From Calliopsis andreniformis (lineage: Eukaryota > Arthropoda > Insecta > Hymenoptera > Andrenidae): a stretch of 64,000 nucleotides of DNA. Shown here piece after piece: positions 62,201-64,000 of the stretch. Position numbers and translations under genes: made by a program. The notes beneath the pieces are model-generated. The model worked only from the letters and a program-made list of their open reading frames with translations. It was not told where the DNA came from and did no database searches. Each line of letters opens with the position of its first letter. The first letter of the stretch is position 1. The DNA is taken from contig NW_027480429.1 in the NCBI RefSeq assembly GCF_051401765.1, positions 14,512,157 through 14,576,156 on the forward strand, in the 5' to 3' direction.

Positions 62201-64000
62201 AATACAACAGCGTTTCCATCGTATAAAACGAATAATTGCAACCAGTGTGAAAGTTATGGTCATTTCCACATTCCGTGTAACCTAGGCTTCACTCTAGGGC
62301 GTTGCTCCACCAGATCGAATAGTTAGGTCCTTAGAAGTAAACGCCAGAAGCATAAAATACAATATAGATACAACAGCTTTTCCATCGTATAAAAGGATTA
62401 ATTGCAACCAGTTTGAACGTGATGGTCATTTCTCCCTTCCGTGCAACCTAGGCATCACTCTAGGGCGTTGCTCCACTAGATCGAACAGCTAGGGCCTTAG
62501 AAGTCAACGCCAGAAGCATAAAATACAATATAAATACAACAGTTTTTCCATCGTATAAAACGAATAATTGCAACCAGTTTGAACGTGATGGTCATTTCTC
62601 CCTTCCGGGCAAGCTAGGCTTCACTCTAGGGCGTTGCTCCACTAGATCGAACAGCTGGGGCCTTAGAAGTCAACGCCAGAAGCATAAAATACAATATAAA
62701 TACAACAGTTTTTCCATCGCATAAAACGAATAATTGTAACCAGTGTGAAAGTAATGGTAATTTCTATGTTCCGTGCAAGCTGGTCTTCACCCTAGGCCGT
62801 TGTTCCATCAGATCGAATAGTTAGGGCCTAAGAAGTGAACGCCAGAAGCATAAAATACGATATAAATACAACAGCTATTCCATCGTATAAAACGAATAAT
62901 TGTAACCAGTGTGAAAGTAATGGTCATTTCTACGTTCCGGGCAAGCTAGGCTTCACCCTAGGCCGTTGTTCCACCAGTTCGAATAGTTTGGGCCTAAGAA
63001 GTGAACGCCAGAAGCATAAAATGCAATAAAAATACAACAGTTTTTCCATCGTATAACAGGATTAATTGCAACCAGTTTGAAAGTGATGGTCATTTCTCCT
63101 TTCCGGGCAACCTAGGCTTCACTCTAGGGCGTTGCTCCACTAGACCGAATTGCTAGGGCCTTAGAGGCCAACGCCAGAAGCATAAAATACAATATAAATT
63201 CAACAGTTTTTCCATCGTATAAAACGAATAATTGCAACCAGTATGAAACTGATGGTCATTCCTACTTTCCGAGCAACCTAGGCTTCACCCTAGGGCGTTG
63301 CTCCAACAGATTGAATAGTTAGGGCCTTAGAAGCCAACGCCCGAAGCATAAAATGCAATAAAAATACAACAGTGTTTCCATCGTATAAAACGAATAATTG
63401 CAACCAGTATGAAACTTATGGTCATTTCTACTTTCCGAGCAAGCTAGGCTTCACCCTAGGGCGTGGCTCCAACAGATTGAATAGTTAGGACCTTAGAAGT
63501 GAACGCCCAAACCATAAAATGCAAAAAAAATACAACAGTGTTTCCATCATATAACAGGAATAATTGCAACCAGTTTGAAAGTGATGGCCAATTCTACGTT
63601 CCGGGCAACCTAGGCTTCTCTCAAGGGCGTTGCTCCACCAGATCGAATAGATAGTGCCTTAGAAGTCAACACCAGACGCATAAAATACAATATAAATACA
63701 ACAGCGTTTCCATCGTATAAAACGAATAATTGCAACCAGTGTGAAAGTTATGGTCATTTCCACATTCCGTGTAACATAGGCTTCACTCTAGGGCGTTGCT
63801 CCACCAGATCGAATAGTTAGGTCCTTAGAAGTAAACGCCAGAAGCATAAAATACAATATAGATACAACAGCTTTTCCATCGTATAAAAGGATTAATTGCA
63901 ACCAGTTTGAACGTGATGGTCATTTCTCCCTTCCGGGCAAGCTAGGCATCACTCTAGGGCGTTGCTCCACTAGATCGAACAGCTAGGGCCTTAGAAGTCA
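59217..64000 (+). repeat. Copy of 31,677-36,460, running off the window end
   Basis: The left boundary is where 'caatataaat' continues as 'acaacag' (31,677 type) instead of 'tcaacag' (34,166 type). The sequence then follows 31,677 onward at an offset of 27,540 bp to the last base of the window. Frames here (59,389; 62,835 plus strand) are the same as at 31,849 and 35,295. No gene or non-satellite DNA is present. Confidence 0.9.

Larger units (their letters stand above)
1..64000 (+). repeat. Satellite DNA array, 166-bp monomer, about 385 copies
   Basis: The entire window is head-to-tail copies of one monomer of about 166 bp. The landmark 'taattgc' recurs at 1, 167 and 333, at 829 and 995, and so on to the end. 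Small indels of 1 to 8 bp change the register only locally. All monomers I inspected lie in the same orientation, with no inversion. Both window edges fall inside the array, so its true length is unknown. By hand the consensus is about 41% G+C with 7 CpG. Most monomers contain CCTAGG and GATC, so AvrII- or Sau3AI-type sites recur at 166-bp spacing. The pattern fits a centromeric or other heterochromatic satellite of a eukaryote; that role is inferred from unit length, purity and higher-order duplication, not shown by the sequence. I do not recognise the family. Confidence 0.98.

Noticed and set aside
1..64000. CRISPR array or other bacterial direct-repeat system
   Set aside because: There is no alternation of short identical repeats with unique spacers. 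The entire 166-bp unit is repeated, with substitutions spread along it.
1..64000. Exact identity with a known 166-bp plant satellite
   Set aside because: Length alone fits satellites reported in several plants, but I cannot recall a matching sequence and have no database. A BLAST search of the 829-994 monomer would settle it.

Overview
The whole 64-kb window is one uninterrupted array of a tandem satellite repeat. Successive copies of the landmark 'taattgc' fall 166 bp apart (for example 1, 167, 333; 829, 995), so the window holds about 385 head-to-tail monomers, all in the same orientation. I found no protein-coding gene, RNA gene, transposon, CRISPR array or unique sequence. The short open frames that exist (up to 127 codons) are the same few peptides repeated wherever the same monomer variant recurs, and 166 is not a multiple of 3, so the frame shifts at every monomer. 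A hand-derived consensus monomer is about 41% G+C. It has an A+T-rich half (about monomer positions 121-166) and a G+C-rich block with an imperfect palindrome around the sequence CCTAGG...CTAGGG.

Organism: a long, pure, locally homogenised array of a monomer of about 166 bp is typical of eukaryotic centromeric or other heterochromatic satellite DNA. From memory, 166-bp satellites are known in several plants (Prunus and Medicago among them), but I do not recognise this monomer and cannot name the species. CpG is not depleted in the consensus, which leaves open a plant with strong homogenisation or an animal with little CpG methylation.

Layout: (1) 1-8,600, variants with 'ttgctaccag' and 'aatagaacag', containing a 1,160-bp tandem duplication and longer-range copies. 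(2) 8,601-12,710, a transitional mix. (3) 12,711-15,000, a more diverged subfamily. (4) 15,001-42,080, a subfamily alternating 'gtatgaaacttatgg' monomers with A-tract monomers ('atgcaaaaaaaa'), interrupted by diverged monomers at 17,780-18,386 and containing many 3- to 23-monomer duplications, the largest being a 3,817-bp tandem duplication at 25,715-33,400. (5) 42,081-57,390, a diverged subfamily built into a 7,463-bp (about 45-monomer) tandem duplication, each copy ending in a block of the subfamily-4 type. (6) 57,391-64,000, near-identical to 31,677-36,460, with a nested 2,489-bp (15-monomer) duplication.

No genes act together here. The biology is array evolution: every duplication I measured has an offset close to a whole number of monomers, as expected for unequal homologous exchange. 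The best leads are the very recent 7,463-bp and 27,540-bp offset duplications, the chimeric junctions between them, the recurrent dyad in most monomers, and the lack of CpG depletion.
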